A stretch of 64,000 nucleotides of DNA from Roseivirga sp. E12 (GCF_017592825.1 NZ_JAGFMD010000009.1:62001-126000); one strand, 5' to 3'; shown: positions 42,970 through 52,258, counted from the first letter of the stretch. Notes: generated from the sequence alone by a model not told the origin. Numbers and translations are program-made.

Positions 42970-44670
42970 TCAGAGATTACCTTTTTTCAATTGATCCACG
43001 GCATAATTTGCAGCTCTTGCCGTAAATGCCATATAGGTAAGAGATGGATTCTGACAGGCGGATGATGTCATAAAAGCACCATCCGTTACAAAGACATTCT
43101 TCACTGAATGAATCTGATTCCATCCGTTAAGTACGGAAGTCCTAATATCGCGCCCCATTCTGGCCGTACCCATTTCATGAATACCTAGCCCCATGTTAGC
43201 GCCCAAATCATAGGTTTCAACTTGCTTAAAACCTGCCGTCTCGAGCATTTCCGCAGCCTGTTCGGCAATGTCCTTTCGCATGTTTAACTCGTTTGGTCCA
43301 AAACCAGCATCAAAGTTAATCGTGGGTAAACCCCATTGATCCTTTATATCATAGTCCAATGTCATCTGATTACTGTGATCGGGTAGACATTCACCAAACC
43401 CTTCCAAACCCATTGTCCATTCACCAGGATAAAATCGTGCTTCTTTGGCTTTTCCACCAACATTCATTTCTGCAATATTCCTTGTCCAATCTTCACGCGA
43501 AGCACTACCCTGATAGCCATATCCTCTCTTAAAATCTTCAGTAAGTGAGTTTTTATCCAGGTTCCTGAACCTAGGGATATAGATACCATTGGGTCTTCTG
43601 CCCTTATAATACATATCTTCAAAACCCTCAAATTTGCCATAGGCTCCAACTTCCAAATGATGGTCCATTATGTTATGACCTAATTCTCCTGAATCATTGC
43701 CCATTCCTTCTGGAAACCTATCACTTTTGGACTGCATTAAAATAGCTGCTGATGCAATTGCTGATGCACATAAAAAAATAATCTTAGCGGTAAACTCTCG
43801 AGACTCTCCTGTTTTTGCATCGATAACTCGAACACCTGATGCTCGCTGATTATCTCCATCATATATTATCTCATGTACAATTGCATCCGTGGTAATTGTT
43901 AATTTTCCAGTGGCCTCCGCTGCAGGTAATGTGGAAGAAAGACTACTAAAATAACCACCATATGGACACCCCCTCCTACAGCGGTTTCGGTGCAAACAAT
44001 TACTTCTACCTCCATGATTCTCATGACTCAAAGGGCCGGTTAAATGAGCTGTACGACCAATAGTTACAAAGCGATCTCTGATATTGGATTCTACCTCCTC
44101 CATAAAGTGCTTTTCGAGACAATTCATCTCCATAGGTGGTAAAAACTGTCCATCAGGCAATTGACTGAAGCCCCTTTTTTCACCACTTACACCTATAAAT
44201 TTTTCTACGTAATCGTACCAAGGTTTAATATCTTTATATCTCACAGGCCAATCTACTGCAATTCCCTCTCGACCATTTGCCTCAAAGTCCATTTCACTCA
44301 GGCGATAGGACTGCCTGCCCCATGTAATTGACCTTCCACCTAGGTGATAACCCCTCATCCAATCAAATCTTCGAGTTTCTTGATAAGGATGCTCGCTATC
44401 TTTCACAAAGAAGTGTTTTCCTCCTTCATTTATAGTATAGCCGGTTCTACCCTGTTTTGGATAGTCTTTTTCCATCTCTGCTGGTGTGACTTTGCCCCTG
44501 TTAGGCAAATCCCACTTGTCTTTATTGGCAGTGGTATAATCCTTTATATGCTCAACATTTCTTCCTCGTTCTAGCACCAAGGTATTCAGGCCTTTTCCAG
44601 TCAATTCCTTGGCTGCCCATCCCCCAGTAATCCCGGAACCTACAACTATTGCATCAAAACGATTTTGCAT
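42970..44670 (-). CDS. GMC-family FAD oxidoreductase 1
   Basis: 566 residues. The FAD-binding start MQNRFDAIVVGSGITGGWAAKEL has the GxGxxG fingerprint, and LVLERG ends the second strand. A Cys cluster NCLHRNRCRRGCPYGGYFSS lies near residue 230. The catalytic C-terminal region has HEMGTARMG and NPSLTYMAF. Closely similar to the GMC protein encoded at 45868-47619, but no small subunit gene lies beside it. The Cys cluster may bind a [3Fe-4S] centre, as in bacterial glucose dehydrogenase; that is inference. Its stop is 1 base from the response regulator on the other strand. Confidence 0.88.
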   Translation of the reverse strand: MQNRFDAIVVGSGITGGWAAKELTGKGLNTLVLERGRNVEHIKDYTTANKDKWDLPNRGKVTPAEMEKDYPKQGRTGYTINEGGKHFFVKDSEHPYQETRRFDWMRGYHLGGRSITWGRQSYRLSEMDFEANGREGIAVDWPVRYKDIKPWYDYVEKFIGVSGEKRGFSQLPDGQFLPPMEMNCLEKHFMEEVESNIRDRFVTIGRTAHLTGPLSHENHGGRSNCLHRNRCRRGCPYGGYFSSLSSTLPAAEATGKLTITTDAIVHEIIYDGDNQRASGVRVIDAKTGESREFTAKIIFLCASAIASAAILMQSKSDRFPEGMGNDSGELGHNIMDHHLEVGAYGKFEGFEDMYYKGRRPNGIYIPRFRNLDKNSLTEDFKRGYGYQGSASREDWTRNIAEMNVGGKAKEARFYPGEWTMGLEGFGECLPDHSNQMTLDYDIKDQWGLPTINFDAGFGPNELNMRKDIAEQAAEMLETAGFKQVETYDLGANMGLGIHEMGTARMGRDIRTSVLNGWNQIHSVKNVFVTDGAFMTSSACQNPSLTYMAFTARAANYAVDQLKKGNL

Positions 44671-44763
44671 ATTCAGCTTTCTTAATTACCATGTCCAAGA
44701 AAGCTATAAGTTGGCTATAATAAAAGTCTCTGACTCTCCCAGTAAGGTAGGTAGGTAATCATA

Positions 44764-44792
44764 CAAAGGCAGGTCTAAGCACTTTAACACAA
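44764..44792 (-). promoter_or_regulatory. Candidate promoter of GMC gene 1
   Basis: On the minus strand TTG (44792-44790) and TGCCTTTG (44771-44764) are 18 bases apart. This is close to, but not a perfect match for, the Bacteroidota consensus (the second base of the -7 box is G, and the spacing is a base short). Confidence 0.3.
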
Positions 44793-44841
44793 TTTCCTTA
44801 ATGAGCACGACTAAGTGACTCACCTGAATACCAGCTATAGA

Positions 44842-45174
44842 TTATCTCATTGGTACTAAAAAAAGTGAAAACAAAGTCATTAATAAACCAGGTGGCAGAA
44901 ATAACCTCATGAATCGATCTAATCGCTTACCCTTTCCTTTAGCGATAGAAAAATGGTAGCGAAACGACTCGAATACGCCATGCTGATCCCTTCAAAAGTC
45001 ACATAGGTGTTGGCACCTAACTTCCCTAGTCCATGCCTGAGATACTGCTCTCCTAAGCCATTCGTTGCCAGCGTAGTGAAGATATTAAACACTCCTACTC
45101 CTACATACACTAAATAGGCTTCATCTTTCAGCGAGAGGCAAGTTGTAGGTGGCCATGACTACCATTAGACCAAA
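44842..45174 (-). pseudogene. Decayed membrane-protein gene with two frameshifts
   Basis: Between the two GMC genes three overlapping frames on the minus strand read as one broken protein. Frame 1 (from about 45174) gives FGLMVVMATYNLPLAER and stops; frame 2 gives DEAYLVYVGVGVFNIFTTL through TNGLGEQYLRHGLGKLGANT to SSRFATIF; frame 3 gives HFSIAKGKGKRLDRFMRLF and ends LFLVPMR-stop at 44842. Two hydrophobic segments and one at the end look like membrane helices. I do not recognise the family; the start appears to be missing. It is probably a remnant of a gene that once sat between the GMC genes. Sequencing error cannot be excluded, although two shifts in 330 bases make decay likely. Confidence 0.5.
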
Positions 45175-45193
45175 AAAACACTCAAGAGGAAAT

Positions 45194-45223
45194 AAAAAAG
45201 CCCCGTGTTGAGCGGGGCCTTTT
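45194..45223 (-). terminator. Terminator of the GMC 2 operon
   Basis: Stem GCCCCG (45200-45205) with CGGGGC (45213-45218); the six As to the left give the minus-strand T-run. It lies 18 bases beyond the small-subunit stop codon. Confidence 0.88.
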
Positions 45224-45240
45224 CGTTCGATTTATGATGA

Positions 45241-45864
45241 TCACACACTTGACCAGGACTTCTGCCCAGGCTCAAGCGGAATACATCCGTTGTAATTGAC
45301 TGGTATGGGGTCATAGGCCATTACAGTCTCACCTACCAGCTCTGAAGTGTAATAACTATTGAACGTTGCATCAACTGCCGTAGTCACAAAATGTGCCTCT
45401 ACGAACTCATCACTCTTCTCCCCTGCATCGTTAAAAGTTTCTCGATAGTTCCTAAGAATACTAGGATCATCATTATACTTTCTAAAATAGCTATTGATCA
45501 CATCTGTGATTTGTTCTGTGGTTGCCTTGTTAAAAGATACGTCTTGACTTTCGTCAAAGTTCTTTACAAAAACCGACAACCCTCTTTTGAAATATTCAGA
45601 CTCTAACTCAGTGTTAAATACGGAGAATGCCTGATCTAAATGATTGGGCACACCAGCCTCAATCGCTCCTGGAGTAGTTGTTTTAGGCGCAATGCCTTCA
45701 CAAATTTTTTCCATCTGAGCAGCCTCTTCTGGTGTGAAGAAAACTGGAATCCAATCCACAGTTGGCTTCGCCGAGCAACCTTGCATAGCACCAAACAGCA
45801 TACTCGATGAGAATAGTGCTGCAGAACCAAAACCGATATTTTTTAATGCTTTTCTTCTTTCCAT
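45241..45864 (-). CDS. Gluconate 2-dehydrogenase subunit 3-like protein
   Basis: 207 residues. The start RRKALKNIGFGSAALFSSSML resembles a twin-arginine signal, and FGAMQGC offers a lipobox (Cys29), so it may be a lipoprotein exported in folded state. The body FTPEEAAQMEKICEGIAPKTTTPGAIEAGVPNHLDQAF is typical of PF13618 small subunits. These subunits carry the GMC flavoprotein across the membrane by the Tat route. It follows the GMC 2 gene by 3 bases. No cytochrome c subunit is encoded here. Confidence 0.9.
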   Translation of the reverse strand: MERRKALKNIGFGSAALFSSSMLFGAMQGCSAKPTVDWIPVFFTPEEAAQMEKICEGIAPKTTTPGAIEAGVPNHLDQAFSVFNTELESEYFKRGLSVFVKNFDESQDVSFNKATTEQITDVINSYFRKYNDDPSILRNYRETFNDAGEKSDEFVEAHFVTTAVDATFNSYYTSELVGETVMAYDPIPVNYNGCIPLEPGQKSWSSV

Positions 45865-45867
45865 GGC

Positions 45868-47619
45868 TTACAGGTTTCCTTTTTTAACTTGATCAGCGGC
45901 ATAATTCGCAGCTCTCGCACTGAATGCCATATAACCCAAAGAAGGATTATGACAAGCTGCTGAAGTCATAAAAGAACCATCAGTAACGAATACATTTTTA
46001 CATGCATGTACTTGATTCCACTTGTTCAAAACCGAAGTCTTTGGATCACGACCCATTCTTGCTGTACCCATTTCGTGAATACCGAGTCCCATGTTAGGTC
46101 CATTGTCATAAGTACCGACATTCTTAAAACCAGCTGCTTCAAGCATTTCAGCACCTGCAGCCGCCATGTCTTTACGCATGTTATACTCATTGTCATGGAA
46201 GTTAGCAGTATCAAATCTCATCTGAGGTAAACCCCACTGATCTAGATTTTCATAATCTAGTTTCATATGATTTTTGTGCTGTGGTAGTACTTCACCAAAG
46301 CCCATGAAACCCATGGTCCATCCACCTGGCTCCATCAGCGCATCTTTGATATTTCCGCCCACACGTGTATTTCTCATTTCTGCTATTGTTCGGCCCCAGC
46401 CATCACGGCCAGCACCTCCTTGGTAGCCATAACCACGAACAAAATCTTTTCTGTTCGACTTGCCTCCTAAGTTTCTGAATCTAGGAATATAAATCCCATT
46501 TGCTCTTCGACCTTTGAAGTACTTATCTTCATAACCCTCTACAGTAGAGTAAGCACCAACACCTAAATGGTGGTCCATGATATTATGCCCTAGCTCTCCG
46601 CTATCGTTACCCAAACCATTCGGGAAACGCTGGCTTTTAGACTGCATGAGAATACCTGCAGAGGCAATCGCAGATGCGCAAAGGAAAATCACCTTTGCAT
46701 AATACTCTGTAGTCTCTTTGGTATTCTGATCAATGGCTCTCACACCAGTAGCCTTCCCCGTTTTATCATCATACATGACTTCATGTACAATGGCATCTGT
46801 TTGAATCGTGAGGTTACCACTTTCAACACCAGCAGGAAGAGTTGAAGACAAACTTGAGAAGTAACCACCATAAGGGCATCCTCTCATGCATCTGTTTCTC
46901 ATCAAGCATTGTGCCCTCCCTCCTGGGTTTTTATGGTCTGGCTGATTGACAGCTAAAGGCTCAGTCAGGTGGGCAGTTCTACCAATAGTCACCCATCGGT
47001 TGTTCCATTTGCTTTCAACTGCTTTGCGGAAATCCTTTTCCACACAGTTCATCTCCATTGGAGGAAGAAACTTGCCATCAGGCAGTTGTTTGAAGCCTCT
47101 ATTCTCACCACTGACACCGATATAACGTTCTACGTAATCGTACCAAGGCTTAATGTCTTTATAACGGACAGGCCAGTCTACACCGAAACCATCCTTTTGG
47201 TTGGCTGTGAAATCTATATCACTTAATCTATAGCTCTGTCGCCCCCATGTGATGGACCTTCCTCCTAAGTGATAGCCCCTCATCCAGTCGAATCGACTAT
47301 CTTCCTGATATGGATGTTCACTGTCTTTTACGAAAAAGTGACGGTGGGCTTCTGCCGTGGTATAACCAGTTCTGTTTTGTTTCGGATAATCTTTATCGAT
47401 TACCTCCTTGGATGTTCTACCTCTATTGGGTAAATCCCAAGTATCCATGGTGGCGGTATGATAGTCTTTGATGTGATCGATTTTACGACCACGTTCTAAT
47501 ACCAGCGTTTGGAGACCATTTTCACTAAGCTCTTTAGCGGCCCAACCTCCACTGATACCCGACCCAACCACAATAGCATCATAGGTTCTCTCCTGTTTTG
47601 CTTTAAGGTTTAAATTCAT
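45868..47619 (-). CDS. GMC-family FAD oxidoreductase 2
   Basis: 583 residues. FAD fingerprint VVGSGISGGWAAKELSENG near residue 17, and the Cys cluster QCLMRNRCMRGCPYGGYF near 240. The C-terminal catalytic motifs are HEMGTARMG and NPSLGYMAFSARAANYAADQ. It has no signal of its own; export would rely on the linked subunit 3-like protein. Family precedents include sorbitol, gluconate and glucoside 3-dehydrogenases; the nearby DUF1080 genes favour a glucoside 3-dehydrogenase. It is very similar to GMC 1, indicating tandem duplication. Confidence 0.9.
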   Translation of the reverse strand: MNLNLKAKQERTYDAIVVGSGISGGWAAKELSENGLQTLVLERGRKIDHIKDYHTATMDTWDLPNRGRTSKEVIDKDYPKQNRTGYTTAEAHRHFFVKDSEHPYQEDSRFDWMRGYHLGGRSITWGRQSYRLSDIDFTANQKDGFGVDWPVRYKDIKPWYDYVERYIGVSGENRGFKQLPDGKFLPPMEMNCVEKDFRKAVESKWNNRWVTIGRTAHLTEPLAVNQPDHKNPGGRAQCLMRNRCMRGCPYGGYFSSLSSTLPAGVESGNLTIQTDAIVHEVMYDDKTGKATGVRAIDQNTKETTEYYAKVIFLCASAIASAGILMQSKSQRFPNGLGNDSGELGHNIMDHHLGVGAYSTVEGYEDKYFKGRRANGIYIPRFRNLGGKSNRKDFVRGYGYQGGAGRDGWGRTIAEMRNTRVGGNIKDALMEPGGWTMGFMGFGEVLPQHKNHMKLDYENLDQWGLPQMRFDTANFHDNEYNMRKDMAAAGAEMLEAAGFKNVGTYDNGPNMGLGIHEMGTARMGRDPKTSVLNKWNQVHACKNVFVTDGSFMTSAACHNPSLGYMAFSARAANYAADQVKKGNL

Positions 47620-47752
47620 TGAGAATAGTCTTGAGTAAAAGTTTATACAATCTTATCCAGCGCGTATTCTGGGATAGATTAGAAATATAAACAGAAAGCG
47701 TTAAAAATGACAGGAAGTTTTAACCTATGGCAGTGTCAAACAGAGGGAAAAT

Positions 47753-47781
47753 AAAAAAGCCTCGACATGTCGAGGCTTTTT
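47753..47781 (-). terminator. Terminator of the DUF2795 gene
   Basis: Perfect palindrome GCCTCGACATGTCGAGGC (47759-47776) with As to the left and Ts to the right; works on both strands. It directly abuts the stop codon of the gene. Confidence 0.9.
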
Positions 47782-48003
47782 CTAATATTCATCTTCATTG
47801 AAGAAGAAGTCTTCTTTTGTCGGATAGTCCGGCCAAATTTCTTCGATACTTTCGTATGGCTGTCCGTCATCTTCAAGCTCTTGAAGGTTTTCGACAACCT
47901 CTAGTGGTGCACCAGAGCGAATTGAAAAGTCAATCAATTCATCCTTGGTGGCGGGCCAAGGGGCATCTTCCAAATATGAAGCAAGTTCTAATGTCCAGTA
48001 CAT
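47782..48003 (-). CDS. DUF2795 small protein
   Basis: 73 residues, acidic, cytoplasmic. The core YLEDAPWPATKDELIDFSIRSGAPLEVVENLQEL is the DUF2795 signature, a small helical domain; the last 20 residues are an acidic tail (FFFNEDEY). Function unknown. It has its own terminator and no close neighbour in operon. Confidence 0.85.
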   Translation of the reverse strand: MYWTLELASYLEDAPWPATKDELIDFSIRSGAPLEVVENLQELEDDGQPYESIEEIWPDYPTKEDFFFNEDEY

Positions 48004-48085
48004 TTCTCTTCTCGTTTAATGGCGTGCAAAAGAATAGAATAAATTCCTAAAATTCAAATGCTTAAATGCAATTATTTTCAATACG

Positions 48086-49321
48086 CTAGCTTAGCTTTTT
48101 TAGTTCAGCTAGAATCTCTTTTTTAATCTCTACCTTAAGTTTCTGTTGAGCAAGTTTTCGATCCAATAAATTATCCAAACCACTGGCCATGTTGAACTTG
48201 CCCAGGTTTTCTTCGAATGTTTTAAGTTCGTTATAATCTCTGTCTAAAAGTCCTCTTAGTAATCGTACTCGCAATTTATTTAAATCCGATTCTGAGGTGC
48301 CTTTTTTTGACTTTTTCTCAACCAGAGAATTCAAAAACTTCTTCTCAGAAATCATTCCTGAAAGCTTCAGGTATCGAGACGAAAGTTCTTTTGAAACATC
48401 CTTATCTGTATTGCCAACTCCCTTCCATTTCTTATTGATAAGGTTTAAATCAATTTTAGGTATTAGAGTCTCATTGGCTTTCTTAAGTTCGGACAAAATC
48501 TCTTCTTTCAGTTTTTGATTGTCCTTAGTACTCAATTTTGCCTTCTTCTTCTCAAGCTTTTTTGCCGCATTCAAGGCCGACTTAATTATTTCTTGAAATT
48601 TCTGCCAAAACTCATTGTGTTTACTAGGCTTTATCTTACCTAATGCCTGCCACTCTTCTTTAAATGAATTGATGGACTTACGGAGAGATACGATGTCCTT
48701 CTCAGCTTTCAGCTTCTCGGCTTTGATTAAAAATTCTTCAAAGGCTGCTTCCTTCTCCTCACTCATCTTTTCTAAGTCGGCATAAAATGCAGAACGTCTT
48801 TCATAGAACTTCTGAACAAGTCCTTCAAAAGCCCCTTCGATTTCCTCTCTCCTCTCTTGCGCAACAGCGCCAGTCTTCAACCATTTACCTTGAATTTCCT
48901 TAACGGTTGTGGAAGAGGCCTTCCAGTCGTGACTTTCTGCAACCTCCTTTAATTGGTCCAGCAGGGCTATTTTTATCTCTAAATTCTTTTGCCGATTGGC
49001 TTCAACGTATTCAATCAATTCAGTCTGCAACCCATGCAAGGTGACATACAGGGACTCAAAATCTCCAATGGCATCAAAACCATGAAGTGTATCGATGAGA
49101 CGTTCCACCTGAATTAAGAATGATCCCTTATTCGTATTTGCAGCGATCTTCTCCTTTACCTCTGAAACTTTCTTGACAGCAATCTCAAAACGTTCATAAT
49201 AATGTATCAATGATTGTTCCTCGGTTTCTTTCACTTCACCAAGTTCCAAGTCAGGAAATTCCATAAAGGCCTTCCTGTAAACTTTACCATCAAGAACGTA
49301 TCCGTAATCTTTCTTTTCCAA
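48086..49321 (-). CDS. DUF349 coiled-coil protein
   Basis: 411 residues, nearly all helical and highly charged. Several DUF349 units are visible: KEIQGKWLKTGAVAQERREEIEGAFEGLVQKFYERRSAFYADLEK, FKEEWQALGKIKPSKHNEFWQKFQEIIKSALNA and LINKKWKGVGNTDKDVSKELSSRYLKL. Cytoplasmic, function unknown, often near the ABC-F gene in Bacteroidota. It is divergent from ettA, with 96 bases between the starts. Confidence 0.9.
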   Translation of the reverse strand: MEKKDYGYVLDGKVYRKAFMEFPDLELGEVKETEEQSLIHYYERFEIAVKKVSEVKEKIAANTNKGSFLIQVERLIDTLHGFDAIGDFESLYVTLHGLQTELIEYVEANRQKNLEIKIALLDQLKEVAESHDWKASSTTVKEIQGKWLKTGAVAQERREEIEGAFEGLVQKFYERRSAFYADLEKMSEEKEAAFEEFLIKAEKLKAEKDIVSLRKSINSFKEEWQALGKIKPSKHNEFWQKFQEIIKSALNAAKKLEKKKAKLSTKDNQKLKEEILSELKKANETLIPKIDLNLINKKWKGVGNTDKDVSKELSSRYLKLSGMISEKKFLNSLVEKKSKKGTSESDLNKLRVRLLRGLLDRDYNELKTFEENLGKFNMASGLDNLLDRKLAQQKLKVEIKKEILAELKKLS

Positions 49322-49417
49322 CTCTGATTTTTCTATTCGGGCTCGAAAATAGTTAATTCAATTTATTGCGCTGAATTGAAGCATATTTTTTAGCATATTT
49401 GATCCAAAATCAGCCAA

Positions 49418-51097
49418 ATGAGTGATAATAAGATCATTTTTTCAATGGCAGGCGTCAGCAAAGTCTACCCTCCCAATAAACAAGTATTAAAGAACATATA
49501 CCTTTCCTTCTTCTATGGGGCTAAAATTGGTGTGCTCGGTTTAAACGGCTCTGGTAAGTCATCTTTACTCAGAATCATCGCGGGTATGGACAAAGAATAT
49601 CAGGGAGAAGTTGTTTTTTCACCGGGTTTCTCTGTTGGCATGTTAGAGCAGGAGCCCGATCTTGACCCGGAGAAAACTGTAAAACAGGTGGTCGAGGAAG
49701 GTGCTAAAGAAACTGTTGACCTCTTAAAAGAATTCGAAGACATCAATCTTAAATTTGCGGACCCTGGGATTTTGGCAGATCCAGACGCGATGAACAAGCT
49801 GATTGAAGACCAAGGAAAAGTTCAGGAAAAGCTTGACCAAGTTAATGCCTGGGAACTCGATTCAAGGTTAGAAAGGTCGATGGATGCCTTGAGAACTCCT
49901 CCCGCTGACGCTATTATTAAAAACCTTTCTGGTGGAGAAAAAAGAAGGGTGGCGCTATGTCGATTGCTGATTCAAGAACCAGATGTGTTGTTACTTGATG
50001 AACCTACGAACCACCTCGATGCTGAATCTGTCCATTGGCTAGAACAGCACCTAAGACAGTATAAGGGAACCGTTATTGCAGTAACTCACGATAGATACTT
50101 CCTAGATAATGTGGCCGGTTGGATTCTTGAATTAGATCGTGGCGAAGGAATTCCTTGGGAAGGGAACTACTCTTCTTGGCTTGATCAAAAACAAAAGAGA
50201 TTAGCAGACGAAGAGAAGACAGAATCCAAGAGACAAAAAACGCTTCAGAGAGAATTAGAATGGGTCCGCATGTCTCCAAAAGGACGCCAGGCAAAATCCA
50301 AGGCGCGCTTGGGTGCATACGATCGATTAGTTGGCCAAGAATCTGCCGAGAAGGAACAGAAATTAGAGCTTTACATTCCAGCAGGTCCTCGCTTAGGGTC
50401 TAAGGTGATTGAAGCAAAAGGGGTCTCAAAGGCCTTCGGAGATAAATTACTGTATGAAAATCTGGAGTTTTCATTACCTCAAGGTGGCATAGTTGGAATT
50501 ATAGGACCTAATGGTGCTGGAAAAACCACTCTGTTTAACATGATTACAGGTAGGGAGCAACCTGACTCTGGAGATTTCGAAGTCGGAACAACGGTGGACA
50601 TTGCTTACGTAGATCAGGAACACACAAAGCTTGACCCTAACAAATCGGTTTGGGAGGTAATTTCAGAAGGCAATGAGCTGATAACGCTCGGAGGAAAAGA
50701 AATAAACTCACGTGCCTATGTCAGCCGTTTTAATTTCAATGGAACTGACCAAAACAAGAAAGTAAGTGAGCTCTCTGGGGGTATGCGCAACAGGGTTCAT
50801 TTGGCACTTACCCTGAAACAAGGTGCCAACTTACTTCTACTGGATGAGCCTACAAATGACCTGGATGTCAATACTCTGCGTGCATTGGAAGAAGGCTTAG
50901 ACAACTTCGGTGGTTGTGCTGTAATCATTTCTCACGACAGATGGTTCCTTGACAGGGTTTGCACGCATATTCTTGCTTTCGAGGGCGATTCACAAGTTTA
51001 TTGGTTTGAAGGCACCTATTCGGAATATGAAGAGAACCGTAAAAAACGTCTCGGGGATGTTGACCCAACCAGAATTAGATATAAGAAACTGGGCTAG
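49418..51097 (+). CDS. ettA: ABC-F translational throttle ATPase (EttA)
   Basis: 559 residues with two ABC ATPase domains: Walker A GLNGSGKSSLLRI (near 43) and GPNGAGKTTLFN (near 364), signature LSGGEKRRVALCRLL and LSGGMRNRVHLALTL, Walker B LLLDEPTNHLDAES and LLLDEPTNDLDVNT. The linker between them carries the charged helix pair typical of ABC-F proteins. It starts MSDNKIIFSMAGVSKVYPPNKQVLKNI. The protein binds the ribosomal E site and gates translation in response to energy state. Confidence 0.96.
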   Translation: MSDNKIIFSMAGVSKVYPPNKQVLKNIYLSFFYGAKIGVLGLNGSGKSSLLRIIAGMDKEYQGEVVFSPGFSVGMLEQEPDLDPEKTVKQVVEEGAKETVDLLKEFEDINLKFADPGILADPDAMNKLIEDQGKVQEKLDQVNAWELDSRLERSMDALRTPPADAIIKNLSGGEKRRVALCRLLIQEPDVLLLDEPTNHLDAESVHWLEQHLRQYKGTVIAVTHDRYFLDNVAGWILELDRGEGIPWEGNYSSWLDQKQKRLADEEKTESKRQKTLQRELEWVRMSPKGRQAKSKARLGAYDRLVGQESAEKEQKLELYIPAGPRLGSKVIEAKGVSKAFGDKLLYENLEFSLPQGGIVGIIGPNGAGKTTLFNMITGREQPDSGDFEVGTTVDIAYVDQEHTKLDPNKSVWEVISEGNELITLGGKEINSRAYVSRFNFNGTDQNKKVSELSGGMRNRVHLALTLKQGANLLLLDEPTNDLDVNTLRALEEGLDNFGGCAVIISHDRWFLDRVCTHILAFEGDSQVYWFEGTYSEYEENRKKRLGDVDPTRIRYKKLG

Positions 51098-51159
51098 TGC
51101 CCTGTTGCTTTTAAGTTGAAAAACGTTCTTTACAAGGTATAAATCCTTAAATTAGATCT

Positions 51160-51867
51160 ATGAGAATCAGTTGTATACTCCTCTTTAGCTTATTATCCTT
51201 TGGACTAAGCGCTCAAAACTTTGGTTTAAGTGGTAACTCAGAAGTAGCCTTCAACCTTAGAGATGGCTCTAGTAATAATAGAAGTAATATTCGTAGTCAT
51301 ATCCCAATCGGGACAGCAGTGGAATTTAATAGGTATTTTGACGAAAGTCCTAGGATGGCAACAATTGTGTTGATTAAGGGCGATACCATTCGGGGTCGCT
51401 ATCTATACAATATGGAGAATGAAGTACTTGAATCAAGTGATGGAGACTCTCTTATAGCCTGGAATTTTGTGAGTAGCTTCGAACTTGAAGCGAATGGAGA
51501 ATCCCCAGCACAGAAATTCTCCAACCAAAGATTAGTTTGGCCTGAAAGTGAGTACGGAGGATTTATTAGAGATATATACACTTCTGAGTATGTAAAGGTA
51601 AAGTACTACCTCGAGTACATTCCTAGAACTTATGATGCTTCAACTCAAATGGGAGACCTATATGATAAAGTTGTGGCAAAATCTGATAACTACCTCAACA
51701 CCGGGAATGAATGGAAAGTGATTCCTTCTGGAAAAACAGCTTTTTTTGATTTCTTTGGACGCTATTCGGAATCACTCCGAAAGTATGCAAGAAAGAATAA
51801 GCTCAAGCACAAAAATCCTGAGGATATTGGCAAAATGGTCACTTGGATAACTAAAAATGGAAATTGA
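51160..51867 (+). CDS. Hypothetical secreted protein
   Basis: 235 residues with a signal peptide (cleavage after about residue 18, LSAQ). The middle is strand-rich (MATIVLIKGDTIRGRYLYNMENEVLESSDGDSLIAWNFVSSFELE) with a typical Bacteroidota surface-domain feel; the C-terminal part is basic. No family recognised. Its last 17 bases overlap the end of the OsmC gene on the other strand. Confidence 0.55.
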   Translation: MRISCILLFSLLSFGLSAQNFGLSGNSEVAFNLRDGSSNNRSNIRSHIPIGTAVEFNRYFDESPRMATIVLIKGDTIRGRYLYNMENEVLESSDGDSLIAWNFVSSFELEANGESPAQKFSNQRLVWPESEYGGFIRDIYTSEYVKVKYYLEYIPRTYDASTQMGDLYDKVVAKSDNYLNTGNEWKVIPSGKTAFFDFFGRYSESLRKYARKNKLKHKNPEDIGKMVTWITKNGN

Positions 51868-52258
51868 TTTCCTGTCTTAAATCTGAATGAAGACTTAAGG
51901 CAACAGGACAATTTCTTCCTATTTCTTTGAGCCATTCACGCTTTTCCTCACTCAGTGGACAATTGTCCCAAAAGAATTCAACTTTCAATGCTGCTATTTT
52001 TCTAGGGGCAGAAGCGGACATAACTTTAGTAGTTTCCAAATGCATACCCTTCAAATCAATACCCTCTTTTTCACCCGCAATAGCCATGACTGTCATCATG
52101 CAACTACCCAGGGCAGCTGCCACGGTATCGGTTGGCGAAAAAGTCTCTCCCTTACCATTGTTATCTACTGGGGCATCGGTCATCAATTGATTTCCAGACT
52201 TCACATGTGTAACAGAGGTTCTGAGGCCTCCCGAATATTCAGATTTGATAGTAGCCAT
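51851..52258 (-). CDS. OsmC/Ohr-family peroxiredoxin-like protein
   Basis: 135 residues. ALGSCMMTVMAIAGEKEGIDL carries the first redox Cys (near 53), and NCPVALSLHSDLRQEINFHF the second (near 118), as in OsmC. It reduces organic hydroperoxides. The N-terminus GGLRTSVTHVKSGNQLMTDAPVDNNGKGETFSPTDTVAAALGSC matches the family. Convergent overlap with the gene at 51160. Confidence 0.93.
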   Translation of the reverse strand: MATIKSEYSGGLRTSVTHVKSGNQLMTDAPVDNNGKGETFSPTDTVAAALGSCMMTVMAIAGEKEGIDLKGMHLETTKVMSASAPRKIAALKVEFFWDNCPLSEEKREWLKEIGRNCPVALSLHSDLRQEINFHF

